Position numbers and translations under genes: made by a program
DNA from: a bacterium
GTDB taxonomy: Bacteria > Zhuqueibacterota > QNDG01
Length of the DNA stretch: 64,000 nt
Direction: 5' to 3'
NCBI GenBank assembly: GCA_021158245.1
Contig: JAGGVB010000179.1
Coordinates: 1-64,000 of the forward strand
Notes under the pieces: model-generated
Told to the model about the DNA's origin: nothing
Databases searched by the model: none
Seen by the model: the letters and a program-made list of their open reading frames with translations, nothing else
Shown: piece by piece, positions 17,090-26,363 of the stretch
Position numbering within the stretch: the first letter of the stretch is position 1
How the letters are laid out: every line of letters starts with the position of its first letter

Positions 17090-20000
17090 ATGCGTATAAT
17101 GCGCAAAGTTTTTATCATTGTATTGATTGGAGCCGGAGTTTTGCTTGGCAGTCAGAATTCAGAGGATAAGGGATTTTACCATTCCGAAGGTCTGGCTCTT
17201 TTTAATAAGGGCAATTACATCAGCGCCATCAAGTTATTAAAAAAGAGGGCAGAGCAGTTTGAATCTCAGAGAGGCCTTTCGTATTACTATCTCGGTGAAT
17301 CATATTACAATCTTGGCCTGATGACTGCAACGCATAGTGAAGCGGTCGGTAATTTCCAGCAGGCATTAAATTATTTTTCAAAAACAAATAAACAGGCTGA
17401 TATTAAAGCACGTTATCCTGAATTGGGGGACCAGGCTGCCTATAAGAAGGCGTGGTCTGTTTTCAGAATTGCTGAGTTCCAATCAGATCCGAGAAAAAAA
17501 CTTAATGAAGCAAAAAATGCATTTCTCGATGCTGCTGATAAATCCAGTGATTCATTGAAATATCAGTCTCAATACATGGAGGCCGAGTGCAGCCTGAGGC
17601 ATTCAAAGTATAGTAAAATAGTTATGCTTCTTAGCGATAATGAAGGTTTTAATAAAAGTGTAGCAAAAATTATTATATCAAATTTGAATACAAGTATTCG
17701 TATTTTCAAGATGTTGAGTGATTATCCTGACATTTCTGATGATATGAGAATCAGTGCTAAAATAAAAATGCAGGATGCTTTTTTTGAAAAAGGAATTTTG
17801 TTTGAGAATTTAACATCAGCGGTTTTTAATGCAGTCAGACAGAGTGCTACTGCTGCAGATCCGGTGTCAGCGGCAAAGAATAGTTTTGAAAAAGCAGATT
17901 ATGAATCAATTGAACAAGGGCTTTCTCCGTCTGCTTTAAAAAAATATGGGAGTTTGTTAACCTATTCAAAAGCTGAAAAATATCTATCTCTCTATCTATT
18001 AACCGGAGATGATAAGTACAGACTTCGGTTAAATCAGATGATTGATGTAATGAAACTTGCAGCGCTGATAAATGAGAAAAATTTTATGAAAGGGGTAAGA
18101 GATTTTAATACTCCGTCAGATGATGAATCTTTTTATAAACTTTCACAAAAGCCTTCAAGTTTTTTTGCAAGGACAGCTAACGCACTGCCGGAAGCGTGGT
18201 ATTGGTTCGGCTGGGTTCAATTTGTTGCAAATACAGGGAACAGTGAACAGCAGTTTGTATCATATTTAAGAAATTCAGCAAAAATAAATTTTGATGTAAG
18301 GACAAAATTTTTAAGAGAAGACGCAAGATACAGGTCATTTTTAATCAGATTTGATAAAAATATTAATAAGCGCAGAGCATTAAGAAAATTAATAAGGGAG
18401 CTTCAGGCATTCCAGCCAAAGAATCAATTAATTAAGGATGAGAGCGGATTATTAATGAAACTGATTCAGGTGAGCCTGGGTGAGCAGATCTGGGGTAATA
18501 TTGTTCCGCAATCATCGCATTCTGTTATGTTCAGAAAGATTTTTAATCTGGTAAGGCAAATGCTTGTCAGGGCGACAAGAGTTACCGGCAAGGAGAGGGT
18601 ACCTTATCTTGATTGTCTTGATAAACTTTTCCAGGTGACAAAGGACCGCCGTCAGGTAGAAACATCTTTTTATAAAGGAATGTACCTGTTCCTGAAAGCT
18701 GAAATACAGGAGACTTCTGCCGACAAGCTTTCTTTTTATCTCGAAGCATCCAAAATATTGAATAATATAAGCGGCAATTTCAAGAATGAAGGAAGCTACA
18801 TAAAGGCAAGAAGTATTTTTGCAGCTGCCAAACATGAGAAAAATAAGAGAAGTATGGCAAAAATGTATGAGGATGCAAAACCGATTTTTGTAAACCTGAT
18901 TAACAAGTCTCGCAGTCTGAGATCGCTATACTATCTCGGAGAAATATTCAGGATAAGCGGTAATGATGCTGCAGCAAAAGAGTGTTATAAAGTGATTGTA
19001 GAGAAAACCAAGAGCATCCCAAATGCTGTGTTCTGGTATAATAATGCAAAGGCCGGAATACAAAGCTGTTCTGCAAAGGGAGATTTGGCACAAGTAAAAG
19101 GTATTGATATAAATAATGTAAAATATCCGGAACGATTGCTTGTTGTTGACGGAGAAGAGATATCTCTGGAACGTTTTGCCGACCCTGGATATGTAAGAAG
19201 TCTGTACCGCAGTGATGCATTGACTCTTATGAAAAAATTTGGAATGCCTAAATTATCGTTATATCCGTCTGATAATTTACTTCAGGGTTCCGTATTTAAG
19301 GATAGAGCGTTCCCTGGCCTGTCATCAGGCATAAATGAAAGAACAGGATCAATAAGTTCAGGTATGAAGCTTTACGTGATACTGCCGGCAGGAATAACAA
19401 GAACTACAGAAGTTTCAATTGACGGTAAAGCTGTCAACCCTAATAGTAATGGTGTATATGTTAAATCCTCCATACTTTTAGGCAGTAGAGCTGTAATTAA
19501 AATCAGAAACAGTGAGTGCTATCCGTATATTGATAAACATAAGTTTACGAAACCGGGTTCTGAAGAAATTGTTGTGTCTCTGCTTCCGTATCTTTCGTTT
19601 AAAAGCAGCGGGCAGGAAACAGAGCCCGGAGTGAATGTAATTCGTCTTACAGACAGGCTTGATGATCCTCTGTTTATAAAAACAGGCGGGATAGTTCCTG
19701 ATGAATCCTCTCTAATGTTAAAGGATTTTAAGGAAGATATAAATTTGCGTGATTTTGATTTTTCTTCTGTTTTAAACAAGTTTCTTGTTGTTAAAGGTGA
19801 TGAATCAAATCTCATAGAGTATAGAAATGATTCAAAGATTTCTAAAGAAGGTGTATTAAATCTAATTTATCCTGTAACTGCAAAAAAAATTATAAGCCCG
19901 GAAAATATTGCAATTGATAATAAGGGCAATATTTATGTTGTTGACTGGGGCAGCCACAGAATTGTTGTATTTAACAGCAAGGGTGAGTATTTAAGGGCAA

Positions 20001-20332
20001 TAGGCGGGCTTGGGGAGAATCCTCCCGGGCATACAGGGAAAAGTGTACATTTTGTATTCCCAACAAGTATTGCTATTGCTCAGGATGAAGACGGCATAAT
20101 GCTGAACGGAAAAACCCGTCACCGGAATCCTCTTCTTTTTGTCGGAGATAAATACGGTATCCATTTGATCACAGCAACAGGTGTATACTGGGATACAATT
20201 GATATTCCAGGAACAGAGGATGGCTCAGGATATACAATTGCAGTTAAGGGGTATGGTATAAATATGAGAATATATCTTGCCAATAAGAAAACAGATAAGA
20301 TGGAAAGGTTTAATGCAGTTCTAAGAAAGTAG
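17090..20332 (+). CDS. large exported TPR-NHL repeat protein
   Basis: A 1080-residue periplasmic or surface protein. The signal peptide (IMRKVFIIVLIGAGVLLGSQ) precedes TPR-like helices in the first ~700 residues (for example EGLALFNKGNYISAIKLLKK, LSYYYLGESYYNLG, SLRSLYYLGEIFRISG). A PEGA-like or beta segment follows (LYVILPAGITRTTEVSIDGK) and then NHL-type beta-propeller repeats from about residue 930 (PENIAIDNKGNIYVVDWGSH). The ATG at 17090 behind AAAAGAGGG is preferred over an in-frame ATG at 17051 that would add 13 residues before the signal peptide. It is the last gene of the operon, 30 bases before a strong terminator. A scaffold role is likely. Confidence 0.78.
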   Translation: MRIMRKVFIIVLIGAGVLLGSQNSEDKGFYHSEGLALFNKGNYISAIKLLKKRAEQFESQRGLSYYYLGESYYNLGLMTATHSEAVGNFQQALNYFSKTNKQADIKARYPELGDQAAYKKAWSVFRIAEFQSDPRKKLNEAKNAFLDAADKSSDSLKYQSQYMEAECSLRHSKYSKIVMLLSDNEGFNKSVAKIIISNLNTSIRIFKMLSDYPDISDDMRISAKIKMQDAFFEKGILFENLTSAVFNAVRQSATAADPVSAAKNSFEKADYESIEQGLSPSALKKYGSLLTYSKAEKYLSLYLLTGDDKYRLRLNQMIDVMKLAALINEKNFMKGVRDFNTPSDDESFYKLSQKPSSFFARTANALPEAWYWFGWVQFVANTGNSEQQFVSYLRNSAKINFDVRTKFLREDARYRSFLIRFDKNINKRRALRKLIRELQAFQPKNQLIKDESGLLMKLIQVSLGEQIWGNIVPQSSHSVMFRKIFNLVRQMLVRATRVTGKERVPYLDCLDKLFQVTKDRRQVETSFYKGMYLFLKAEIQETSADKLSFYLEASKILNNISGNFKNEGSYIKARSIFAAAKHEKNKRSMAKMYEDAKPIFVNLINKSRSLRSLYYLGEIFRISGNDAAAKECYKVIVEKTKSIPNAVFWYNNAKAGIQSCSAKGDLAQVKGIDINNVKYPERLLVVDGEEISLERFADPGYVRSLYRSDALTLMKKFGMPKLSLYPSDNLLQGSVFKDRAFPGLSSGINERTGSISSGMKLYVILPAGITRTTEVSIDGKAVNPNSNGVYVKSSILLGSRAVIKIRNSECYPYIDKHKFTKPGSEEIVVSLLPYLSFKSSGQETEPGVNVIRLTDRLDDPLFIKTGGIVPDESSLMLKDFKEDINLRDFDFSSVLNKFLVVKGDESNLIEYRNDSKISKEGVLNLIYPVTAKKIISPENIAIDNKGNIYVVDWGSHRIVVFNSKGEYLRAIGGLGENPPGHTGKSVHFVFPTSIAIAQDEDGIMLNGKTRHRNPLLFVGDKYGIHLITATGVYWDTIDIPGTEDGSGYTIAVKGYGINMRIYLANKKTDKMERFNAVLRK

Positions 20333-20361
20333 TTTTGTTAATTTATAGAAAATTAGTTGAA

Positions 20362-20400
20362 ATATCCGGGCAGTTTTTAAGGAATGCCCGGATATTTTTT
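20362..20400 (+). terminator. strong intrinsic terminator of the surface operon
   Basis: ATATCCGGGCA (20362-20372) and TGCCCGGATAT (20385-20395) form a perfect 11-bp stem with a 12-base loop, followed at once by a T run. It ends the operon that starts at 4994. Confidence 0.92.
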
Positions 20401-20438
20401 CGTTACTCATTCAAATTGTATGTTTCATAATTGCTTTT

Positions 20439-20466
20439 TTGACTAATTAACCCGAATCCCTATAAT
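20439..20466 (+). promoter_or_regulatory. sigma-70 promoter of the S9 peptidase-FGE gene
   Basis: TTGACT (20439-20444), 16-base spacer, TATAAT (20461-20466). The predicted start is near 20473, and AAGGAGG (20481-20487) precedes the ATG at 20495 by seven bases. Confidence 0.75.
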
Positions 20467-20494
20467 TTATAACCCTTAGTAAGGAGGCCTCAAG

Positions 20495-23182
20495 ATGAGA
20501 AGAACAAGAATTGCTTTATTAATTGTGATCCTTTTATTTGCCGTTTTTTTTGCTGTAAAAAAATCATCAGCAAAGACTAATCCCAAAAAATGGACAATTG
20601 ACGATGTATTGAAACAGGAATCCGCAAGGAGTTTTTATCCAAGTTCTGACGGAGAAAAAGTAGTATGGGTTAAACAAGTTCCTGAAAAGGAGCTCAATCA
20701 ATTCGCCGGAGATATTTATCTGACTTTTATTAAATCCGGCAAAGAAGTACGTCTTACACGCGGAAAGACAAATGACTATAGCCCGCAGCTGTCTCCGAAC
20801 GGGTCTGTTGTGGCGTTTATGTCTGTACGGGGAGAAGGAAAAACCAGGAGGCCTCAAATCTGGTTAATTGATTTACGCGGAGGTGAACCGTGGCAGCTTA
20901 CAAAAAGAGAAGAAGGTGTGCAGTCATTCCATTGGCTTGATAATAATACAATTATTTTTACTGCAAGAGAAAATAAATACTATTTTGAACAGGAATTAAA
21001 GAAGAAAAAAGATGATTCCATAATTGCCGGAGATCAGGAGCATTTCCTTCCTGTAAGGCTTTATAAGATTTCAATAAAAAAAAGTAAGGCCTCCCGAATT
21101 ACAATGAACAAAGGGAAGGTCGGGGAGTTTGCAATATCTCCTGACGGCAGGTGGCTTGTTACAAATGAATCCCAGAATATACACTATCCTTATGATTTTC
21201 GGATTCCGCCAAAGCAGTTTTTGATTAATCTGGAAACCGGAAAAAGGGTAGAGATATTTACTCAAAAAGGGCTCAATCCTTCCCGTTTTGCCTGGAGCCT
21301 TGACAGCAGAGGATTTTTTGCACGGTACAGAATTTCTTCTGATCCTGAAGATACATATGTGTCTGTTTCAGGGCTCGGTTATTTTGATGTTGAGAAAAAA
21401 ATTTTTAAAAAGATATACCTTAACTGGAAAAGGATGCTTGGGTTTTACGGTTATCATGTTACTGTTGATGGTATTCTTGTATCTCTCGCAAACGGGCCGT
21501 GGAACAAACTTGCATTTTTTTACAAAGAAAACGGCATGTGGAAGCGTCAGTGGCTTAAGCATTCTAAAAGCAAAAATTTGTTTGTTGACGCAGTAAGCGC
21601 AGACGGGAAGACTGTCATTTATGATTATACAACCGCAAGCATTCCGAGAAAGACAAAAGCTGCTGAAATCAAAGATTTCAGCTTTAAAAATGAAAAAACA
21701 ATCATTACGCTGAACAAATGGATAAAAAACAAAGCTATTGCAAAATCAGAAATTATCAGATGGAAGGGTGCAAAGGGTGATATGGTTGACGGAGTCCTCT
21801 ATTATCCTTTCAATTATGAACAGGGGAAGAAATACCCGCTTGTAGTTGCAATACACGGCGGCCCTACCGGAGTTGATGCAGATGCATTCAGAGAATCATG
21901 GGCATATTATCCCAATATTCTGTCAGGCAGGGGAGCTTTTGTCCTAAGAGTTAATTATCACGGAAGTGGTAATTACGGGCTTAAATGGATGGAGTCTATT
22001 AAAAAGCATTATTATGAACTTGAAGTTCCTGACATTCTTAATGGTGTTGATGATCTTATAAAGAAGGGAATGGCTGATAAGGATAAGTTGGGGATTATGG
22101 GATGGTCTAACGGTGCAATATTAACAATTCAGTGTATAATTGAAACAAATAGATTTAAAGCGGCTGCATCCGGTGCAGGAGATGTGAACTGGACATCAGA
22201 TTACGGGAATTGTGCATTTGGCGCTGCTTTTGATAATGCATATTTCGGAGGGCCTCCATGGAAAAGGCCGAGGTACTATATAAAGAAATCACCGCTTTTC
22301 AAGATGGAAAAAGTTACAACTCCAACGCTGATTTTTTTCGGAACAAAAGATACAAATGTACCTACAGAACAGGGCTGGGAACATTATCATGCTCTTCAAC
22401 AGATTGGCAAAGCGCCGGTCAGATTTATTCTGTTCCCCGGAGAACCTCACGGGCCGCGTAAAATTACCCATCAGAGAAGAAAGATGGAAGAGGAGCTTGT
22501 CTGGTTTGATAAATATCTTTTCAAAACTTACAAAGAAAAAAACGAAGCCTTAAGGGATGGTTCCCCTCTTGCGGATATTTTAAAAAAGATTAAGGCAAAA
22601 AAAAGCAGCGGTTATTATGGAATTGGTGAGAAAGGTAAACTTATTCCAGAAGTTGTCTGCCTTGATTCAATGTCAGTCGGACGGTTTGAAATAACACGCG
22701 CCCAGTATGCTTCCTTTGACAAAAATTATATTTTTCAGCACGGTACAGGTAATCTCCCTGTTACAAACATTACATTTGATAAAGCAAAACAGTATGCAGA
22801 GTGGTTAAAAAATTTGACAAATAAAAACTACAGGCTTCCCACAGAAAAAGAGATGAAAAATCTTTTATCGTGTTCGGGGAAACAGGGTAATACGCTTGAT
22901 TTTTGGGCAGGTTATTCTGTTAATCCTGATGATGCAATTCTTCTGAAGGAAGAGATTCGTAAAGTAAAGGATAAAGATTTTCTTCTAAAGCCCGTAGGAT
23001 CGTTTAAGGGGTTCGGAGAGGATCCGATTTATGACCTTAACGGTAATGCTGCGGAGTGGTGCATAAAAGCTGATGGAAAGGGAGTCGTAATGGGTTTTTC
23101 TGCAGTCAGTATCTGTGATAAGAGTATTAAATACGAAGCTCCTGCAAAAGAGTTTGTTGGTTTCAGGGTGGTTAAGAAGTAG
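20495..23182 (+). CDS. S9 prolyl-oligopeptidase-family peptidase fused to an FGE-sulfatase (SUMF1) domain
   Basis: An 895-residue exported or membrane-anchored enzyme. The N-terminal hydrophobic segment (5-20) is followed by a WD40/beta-propeller region (about 30-400; SPNGSVVAFMS, SPDGRWLVTN) and the alpha/beta-hydrolase domain (about 425-680). The catalytic triad is visible: Ser538 in GWSNG, Asp619 in GTKDTNVP, His652 in PGEPHGP; HGGP near 454 forms the oxyanion region. Ordinary S9 peptidases end here. This one continues to an FGE-sulfatase-like domain (about 718-895) with SVGRFEITRAQYASF, YRLPTEKEM, YDLNGNAAEWC and FVGFRVV. That domain is shorter than usual and lacks the RGGSW-Cys segment, so it is probably a binding module, not a formylglycine generator. 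It has its own promoter; peptide degradation in the periplasm is likely. Confidence 0.9.
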   Translation: MRRTRIALLIVILLFAVFFAVKKSSAKTNPKKWTIDDVLKQESARSFYPSSDGEKVVWVKQVPEKELNQFAGDIYLTFIKSGKEVRLTRGKTNDYSPQLSPNGSVVAFMSVRGEGKTRRPQIWLIDLRGGEPWQLTKREEGVQSFHWLDNNTIIFTARENKYYFEQELKKKKDDSIIAGDQEHFLPVRLYKISIKKSKASRITMNKGKVGEFAISPDGRWLVTNESQNIHYPYDFRIPPKQFLINLETGKRVEIFTQKGLNPSRFAWSLDSRGFFARYRISSDPEDTYVSVSGLGYFDVEKKIFKKIYLNWKRMLGFYGYHVTVDGILVSLANGPWNKLAFFYKENGMWKRQWLKHSKSKNLFVDAVSADGKTVIYDYTTASIPRKTKAAEIKDFSFKNEKTIITLNKWIKNKAIAKSEIIRWKGAKGDMVDGVLYYPFNYEQGKKYPLVVAIHGGPTGVDADAFRESWAYYPNILSGRGAFVLRVNYHGSGNYGLKWMESIKKHYYELEVPDILNGVDDLIKKGMADKDKLGIMGWSNGAILTIQCIIETNRFKAAASGAGDVNWTSDYGNCAFGAAFDNAYFGGPPWKRPRYYIKKSPLFKMEKVTTPTLIFFGTKDTNVPTEQGWEHYHALQQIGKAPVRFILFPGEPHGPRKITHQRRKMEEELVWFDKYLFKTYKEKNEALRDGSPLADILKKIKAKKSSGYYGIGEKGKLIPEVVCLDSMSVGRFEITRAQYASFDKNYIFQHGTGNLPVTNITFDKAKQYAEWLKNLTNKNYRLPTEKEMKNLLSCSGKQGNTLDFWAGYSVNPDDAILLKEEIRKVKDKDFLLKPVGSFKGFGEDPIYDLNGNAAEWCIKADGKGVVMGFSAVSICDKSIKYEAPAKEFVGFRVVKK

Positions 23183-23208
23183 TATGTATCTTTAAGTACA
23201 ATTCAAAA

Positions 23209-23238
23209 GAAGCGGTGCATTAATAAATGCACCCCTTC
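23209..23238 (+). terminator. hairpin after the S9-FGE gene
   Basis: GAAG-c-GGTGCATT (23209-23221) pairs with AATGCACC-c-CTTC (23226-23238), 12 pairs with one C-C mismatch, followed by a T-rich stretch (TGTGTTATTGTTT). It is a probable terminator. Confidence 0.55.
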
Positions 23239-23313
23239 TGTGTTATTGTTTAATATTGTACAATTCTTTGTTTTTTAAGGTTAATTTATTGATTTTGTTA
23301 AGATTGCGGGCAA

Positions 23314-23457
23314 GGAGCTGTATCAAAAGCCGATTTGAAGTCATTACGAGGAGCGAAGCTACATAGCAATCTCAGAAATTAAGCACGAATTGAAGAGATT
23401 GCTTCTTCCGGCAAGCCGGAATCGCAATGACAGGGCTATGACTTTTGATACAGCCCC
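23314..23457 (+). repeat. 144-bp miniature inverted-repeat element, copy 1
   Basis: The ends GGAGCTGTATCAAAAG (23314-23329) and CTTTTGATACAGCCCC (23442-23457) are inverted repeats matching at 15 of 16 bases. The interior contains a second imperfect inverted repeat (ATTACGAGGAGCGAAGC..AGCAATCTC against GAGATTGCTTC..CGCAATGA), a pattern that recurs in many bacterial genomes. There is no coding sequence. A diverged homologue in opposite orientation lies at 59249-59391. No clear target-site duplication is visible. It fills most of the 432-base gap between the peptidase and the symporter. Confidence 0.85.
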
Positions 23458-23614
23458 ACAAAAAATCCCGATTCTGATTTGCATCAGGTATATGTTTGTA
23501 AAATTACTGCTTGCAAATGTGGTCTAATTTTTTACATTTTTATAGGACAATTGTGCTGTTCAATTTGCAAGATGTTAAAGATCTGAATATTTTATTACCT
23601 GACAAGGAGCAGAT

Positions 23615-25036
23615 ATGACAGATAAGATTTCAAAAACTTATAATAATTATATCTTATTGATATTCTCAGGATTTATATCAATGTTTCTTTATTCTTACAA
23701 TATCAGCAAAATAACTTTTTTACCGGATTCAATTATTATACTTCTAAGGGCATCTGCCCTGTTTATAACTGTGTATGTTATTCTTGAACGTATTTTAAAA
23801 ATTAAGATATATTCAAGAATTTTTATAGGACTTATTACAGGGGTAATTGCAGGTATTGTTTTTAAAACATCAATTGCAGAAATAAAACCAGTGGGTGATT
23901 TATTCATACGGCTTATAAGAATGATTATTATCCCTCTTGTTTTTGCGTCTCTTCTTGTCGGTTCGGCAAGTATGAATCCTAAAAAAATGGGGAGAATAGG
24001 GGCAAAGACTCTTATTTACTATCTAGTGTACACAGCTGTTGCTGTTTTTATAGGACTGGTTCTTGCAAATATTTTTCAACCGGGAAGCGGCCTGCCTGAA
24101 AGTGTCAAAACAGATCTGCTGAAAAACTTCAGCAACCAGGGAGCAAAAGTATCTCACCTCGCAAGCCAGTCCAATCCGATTAATATACTTCTTCAGATTG
24201 TTCCGACTAATGTATTTGAAAGTTTGTCTTCAGGTAAATTGCTCCCTATTATCTTTTTTGCAATATTTACAGGAATAGCTTTGACTATGATTCCAAAAGA
24301 AAAAGCTGTACCTGTTTTAAGTTTTTTTGAGGGTATTAACGATGCCATGATAGTAATTGTGAATATTGTAATTAAAATTGCACCTTATGGAGTTTTTGCA
24401 CTTATAGCATCTGTTGTCGCAAATTTCGGGACAGATATCCTGATGTCGCTGTTAAAATATTTGGTTATTACAATTTTCGGGCTTGTAATATTGAATTTTA
24501 CATATCCTCCTGTTGTAAAAATGTTTTCCGGAATGAAAATGGGGGATTTTTTAAAAGGAATACGCCCTGCTCAATTGATAGCTTTCAGTACAAGTTCAAG
24601 CTCTGCAACTCTTCCTGTTACAATTAAAACTTGTGAAGAAGTTCTTGGAGTACCGCCTGATATAGCGAGTTTTGTCCTTCCGCTTGGTGCTACTGTAAAT
24701 ATGAACGGCACTGCTCTTTATCAGGGAGTCTCAGCTATATTTATAGCACAGGTTTTTGGAATAGATCTGTCAATCTCCGGCCAATTATTAATAGTGCTCA
24801 CTGCTACTCTTGCATCTATCGGAACAGCAGGTGCACCTATGGCAGGAGTACTTATGCTTGTTATTGTTCTCGAGCAGGTAGGAATTCCACCCGAAGGATT
24901 GGCATTGATTCTCGGTGTTGAAAGAATTCTTGATATGTTCAGAACAACAATTAATATCACTGGTGATGCATCTGCAGCAGTAATAATTGCTGCTTCGGAA
25001 GGGGAATTGAAGATGAATAAAAAAATGTCCGATTAA
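23615..25036 (+). CDS. DAACS-family dicarboxylate/amino acid:cation symporter
   Basis: A 473-residue secondary transporter (GltP/DctA type) that takes up C4-dicarboxylates or glutamate/aspartate with Na+ or H+. The family signatures are intact: the serine-rich hairpin STSSSSATLPVT, the NMNGTALYQG motif (NMDGT equivalent), and the substrate-binding segment DMFRTTINITGDA, whose Asp-Arg-Thr pattern is typical. The first ~50 residues add two predicted helices before the normal start of the family (IFIGLITGVIAGI), a modest N-terminal extension. AAGGAGC precedes the ATG. The substrate cannot be decided from sequence. Confidence 0.93.
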   Translation: MTDKISKTYNNYILLIFSGFISMFLYSYNISKITFLPDSIIILLRASALFITVYVILERILKIKIYSRIFIGLITGVIAGIVFKTSIAEIKPVGDLFIRLIRMIIIPLVFASLLVGSASMNPKKMGRIGAKTLIYYLVYTAVAVFIGLVLANIFQPGSGLPESVKTDLLKNFSNQGAKVSHLASQSNPINILLQIVPTNVFESLSSGKLLPIIFFAIFTGIALTMIPKEKAVPVLSFFEGINDAMIVIVNIVIKIAPYGVFALIASVVANFGTDILMSLLKYLVITIFGLVILNFTYPPVVKMFSGMKMGDFLKGIRPAQLIAFSTSSSSATLPVTIKTCEEVLGVPPDIASFVLPLGATVNMNGTALYQGVSAIFIAQVFGIDLSISGQLLIVLTATLASIGTAGAPMAGVLMLVIVLEQVGIPPEGLALILGVERILDMFRTTINITGDASAAVIIAASEGELKMNKKMSD

Positions 25037-25559
25037 ACCATAAAAGAGGAAAAATATAACAGAAAAATATTTTGAACCTTTTTCGTGTGGCACACTATTC
25101 AGCAATTTGGATGCTATAAAGATTCGGCAGTGTGCGGAGCGCAACTGCGGAGATGTAATGCTATTTATCCCCTTCGGATAGCTCAGGGCAGGCAGTCCTT
25201 CAATAACAGGTCGTATGTCTCTGCTACCATCAAGCAAACCAATAATTGATGTGCCGGTTTTTTCAATGTTAACACGGCCTAAAGTTTTACTCTTAACTTG
25301 ATTGAGGGACTGGAATGACAGGGGGGAGGGGTGTCATTCCTGAAATTTTTAATCAGGAATCCAGGGTTGGGCTAAGTGTCATCCTAAATAAATTCGGTTA
25401 AATGTGGTTGTAATTCATGAATAATGCAGGCTAGTTCACATATTATCAAGGTCACCAGTCGTCCGCATGTGCAAGGCAGGATGCCTGCATGTCCAAGGAT
25501 CAAATTTAATGAAAGACTAAAGATGTCTATGTAGATTAGTATGTGGAGAAGATAGGTAA
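25037..25559. other. gene-poor gap with repeat remnants
   Basis: No convincing gene in 523 bases. It contains direct repeat copy A (25244-25313) and a small hairpin ATTCCTGA/TCAGGAAT (25336-25343/25353-25360), whose context resembles the common dispersed GGATTCC..GGAATGACA type of bacterial repeat. There is also a minus-strand coding-looking fragment running through copy A into 25070-25240 (readable as VNIEKTGTSIIGLLDGSRD) without a start or full domain. It looks like a scar zone next to the toxin-antitoxin cassette. Confidence 0.6.
25244..25313. repeat. ~70-bp direct repeat, left copy
   Basis: This segment, from AATTGATGTG through CAATGTTAACACGG and TTAACTTGATTG, recurs in the same orientation at 27582-27650 with roughly 85-90% identity and one single-base gap. 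The two copies bracket the AbiE-type gene pair, leaving 2.27 kb between them. Confidence 0.8.
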
Positions 25560-26363
25560 TTACTTACCTTCAAATCCTTTTTTAAAAGCAGAAACAAGCG
25601 CTGCGATTTCTTTGGGTTTCTGATGAGTTAATACCGCTGTTGTCAAAATTGGTCCCGATTCTGGATCACCAAATAATTCGAAAAATGGATTTATATCTGC
25701 GTACAGCTCGGAAGGAATTAGATCTCTTAGATCTTGACCTGTCAGAAAAGCACCTCCCGAATCATAATCCAATCCCTTCTGGCCAACCACATCAAATCGT
25801 CTTTCACTCGTTTCAACACTTTCATAATGAGTAAGCATATAAAATATATCTTCAAGATCTTTTGAATCTTTGCGATCATAATAGGATTGGATTTTTAAAA
25901 ACACCGCAATAGGAATGGGTGTAAAAGGAACTAATGTATTCTTGTCAATTGCCACAGATTCTATCTTATCAAAAACAGATTTAAAACCCCGCATATTCAT
26001 CCGATGTTTGGATTTTGGCCAAATCAATTGATCGTTTTGAAATAGATTTTTAATACAGGGTAAGATATCAACAGGTATGTTCCCGAAAAATAAACGATGC
26101 TCTGGTGATTCGTTTTTTTCTTCAAATCCGTTTGCAATCATTTCTTTTTTAATCTGTTCATATTCATCCCAGCTATCTAATTGAATTGTACAATCCACAT
26201 CCCTGGTCATACGACTCCCAAAACTTGAAGTGTTTTCCTGGCGTAAATCAATGAGGACTGCTGGCACCAATGCACCGATAATAACAAAACGTATGTCCTT
26301 CTCTTGAAAAAAACTTGTTAATTTCAAAATGACATTTTTAAGATCTTTGTCAATTTTCATCAA
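25560..26363 (-). CDS. AbiEii-like nucleotidyltransferase, toxin of a type IV toxin-antitoxin pair
   Basis: A 267-residue protein of the predicted nucleotidyltransferase group that pairs with AbiEi-type proteins. The N-terminal fold shows VIIGALVPAVL (27-37) and the metal-binding TRDVDCTI with Asp55 and Asp57, followed by PVDILPC, the usual third-acid region. The C-terminal part is helical, ending KPKEIAALVSAFKKG. The gene overlaps the 3' end of the upstream antitoxin gene by 14 bases, so the two are translationally coupled. Known AbiEii toxins transfer nucleotides to RNA acceptors and stop growth on phage infection; that activity is inferred here. Confidence 0.82.
   Translation of the reverse strand: MMKIDKDLKNVILKLTSFFQEKDIRFVIIGALVPAVLIDLRQENTSSFGSRMTRDVDCTIQLDSWDEYEQIKKEMIANGFEEKNESPEHRLFFGNIPVDILPCIKNLFQNDQLIWPKSKHRMNMRGFKSVFDKIESVAIDKNTLVPFTPIPIAVFLKIQSYYDRKDSKDLEDIFYMLTHYESVETSERRFDVVGQKGLDYDSGGAFLTGQDLRDLIPSELYADINPFFELFGDPESGPILTTAVLTHQKPKEIAALVSAFKKGFEGK

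Noticed and set aside
23340-23440. Interior repeats of the inverted-repeat element as a CRISPR array
   Set aside because: Only two imperfect inverted arms, no regular direct repeats or spacers, no cas genes.
24788-25237. 149-residue minus-strand frame
   Set aside because: Its downstream half is antisense to the conserved end of the symporter gene. Only the upstream part is noted as a possible gene fragment.
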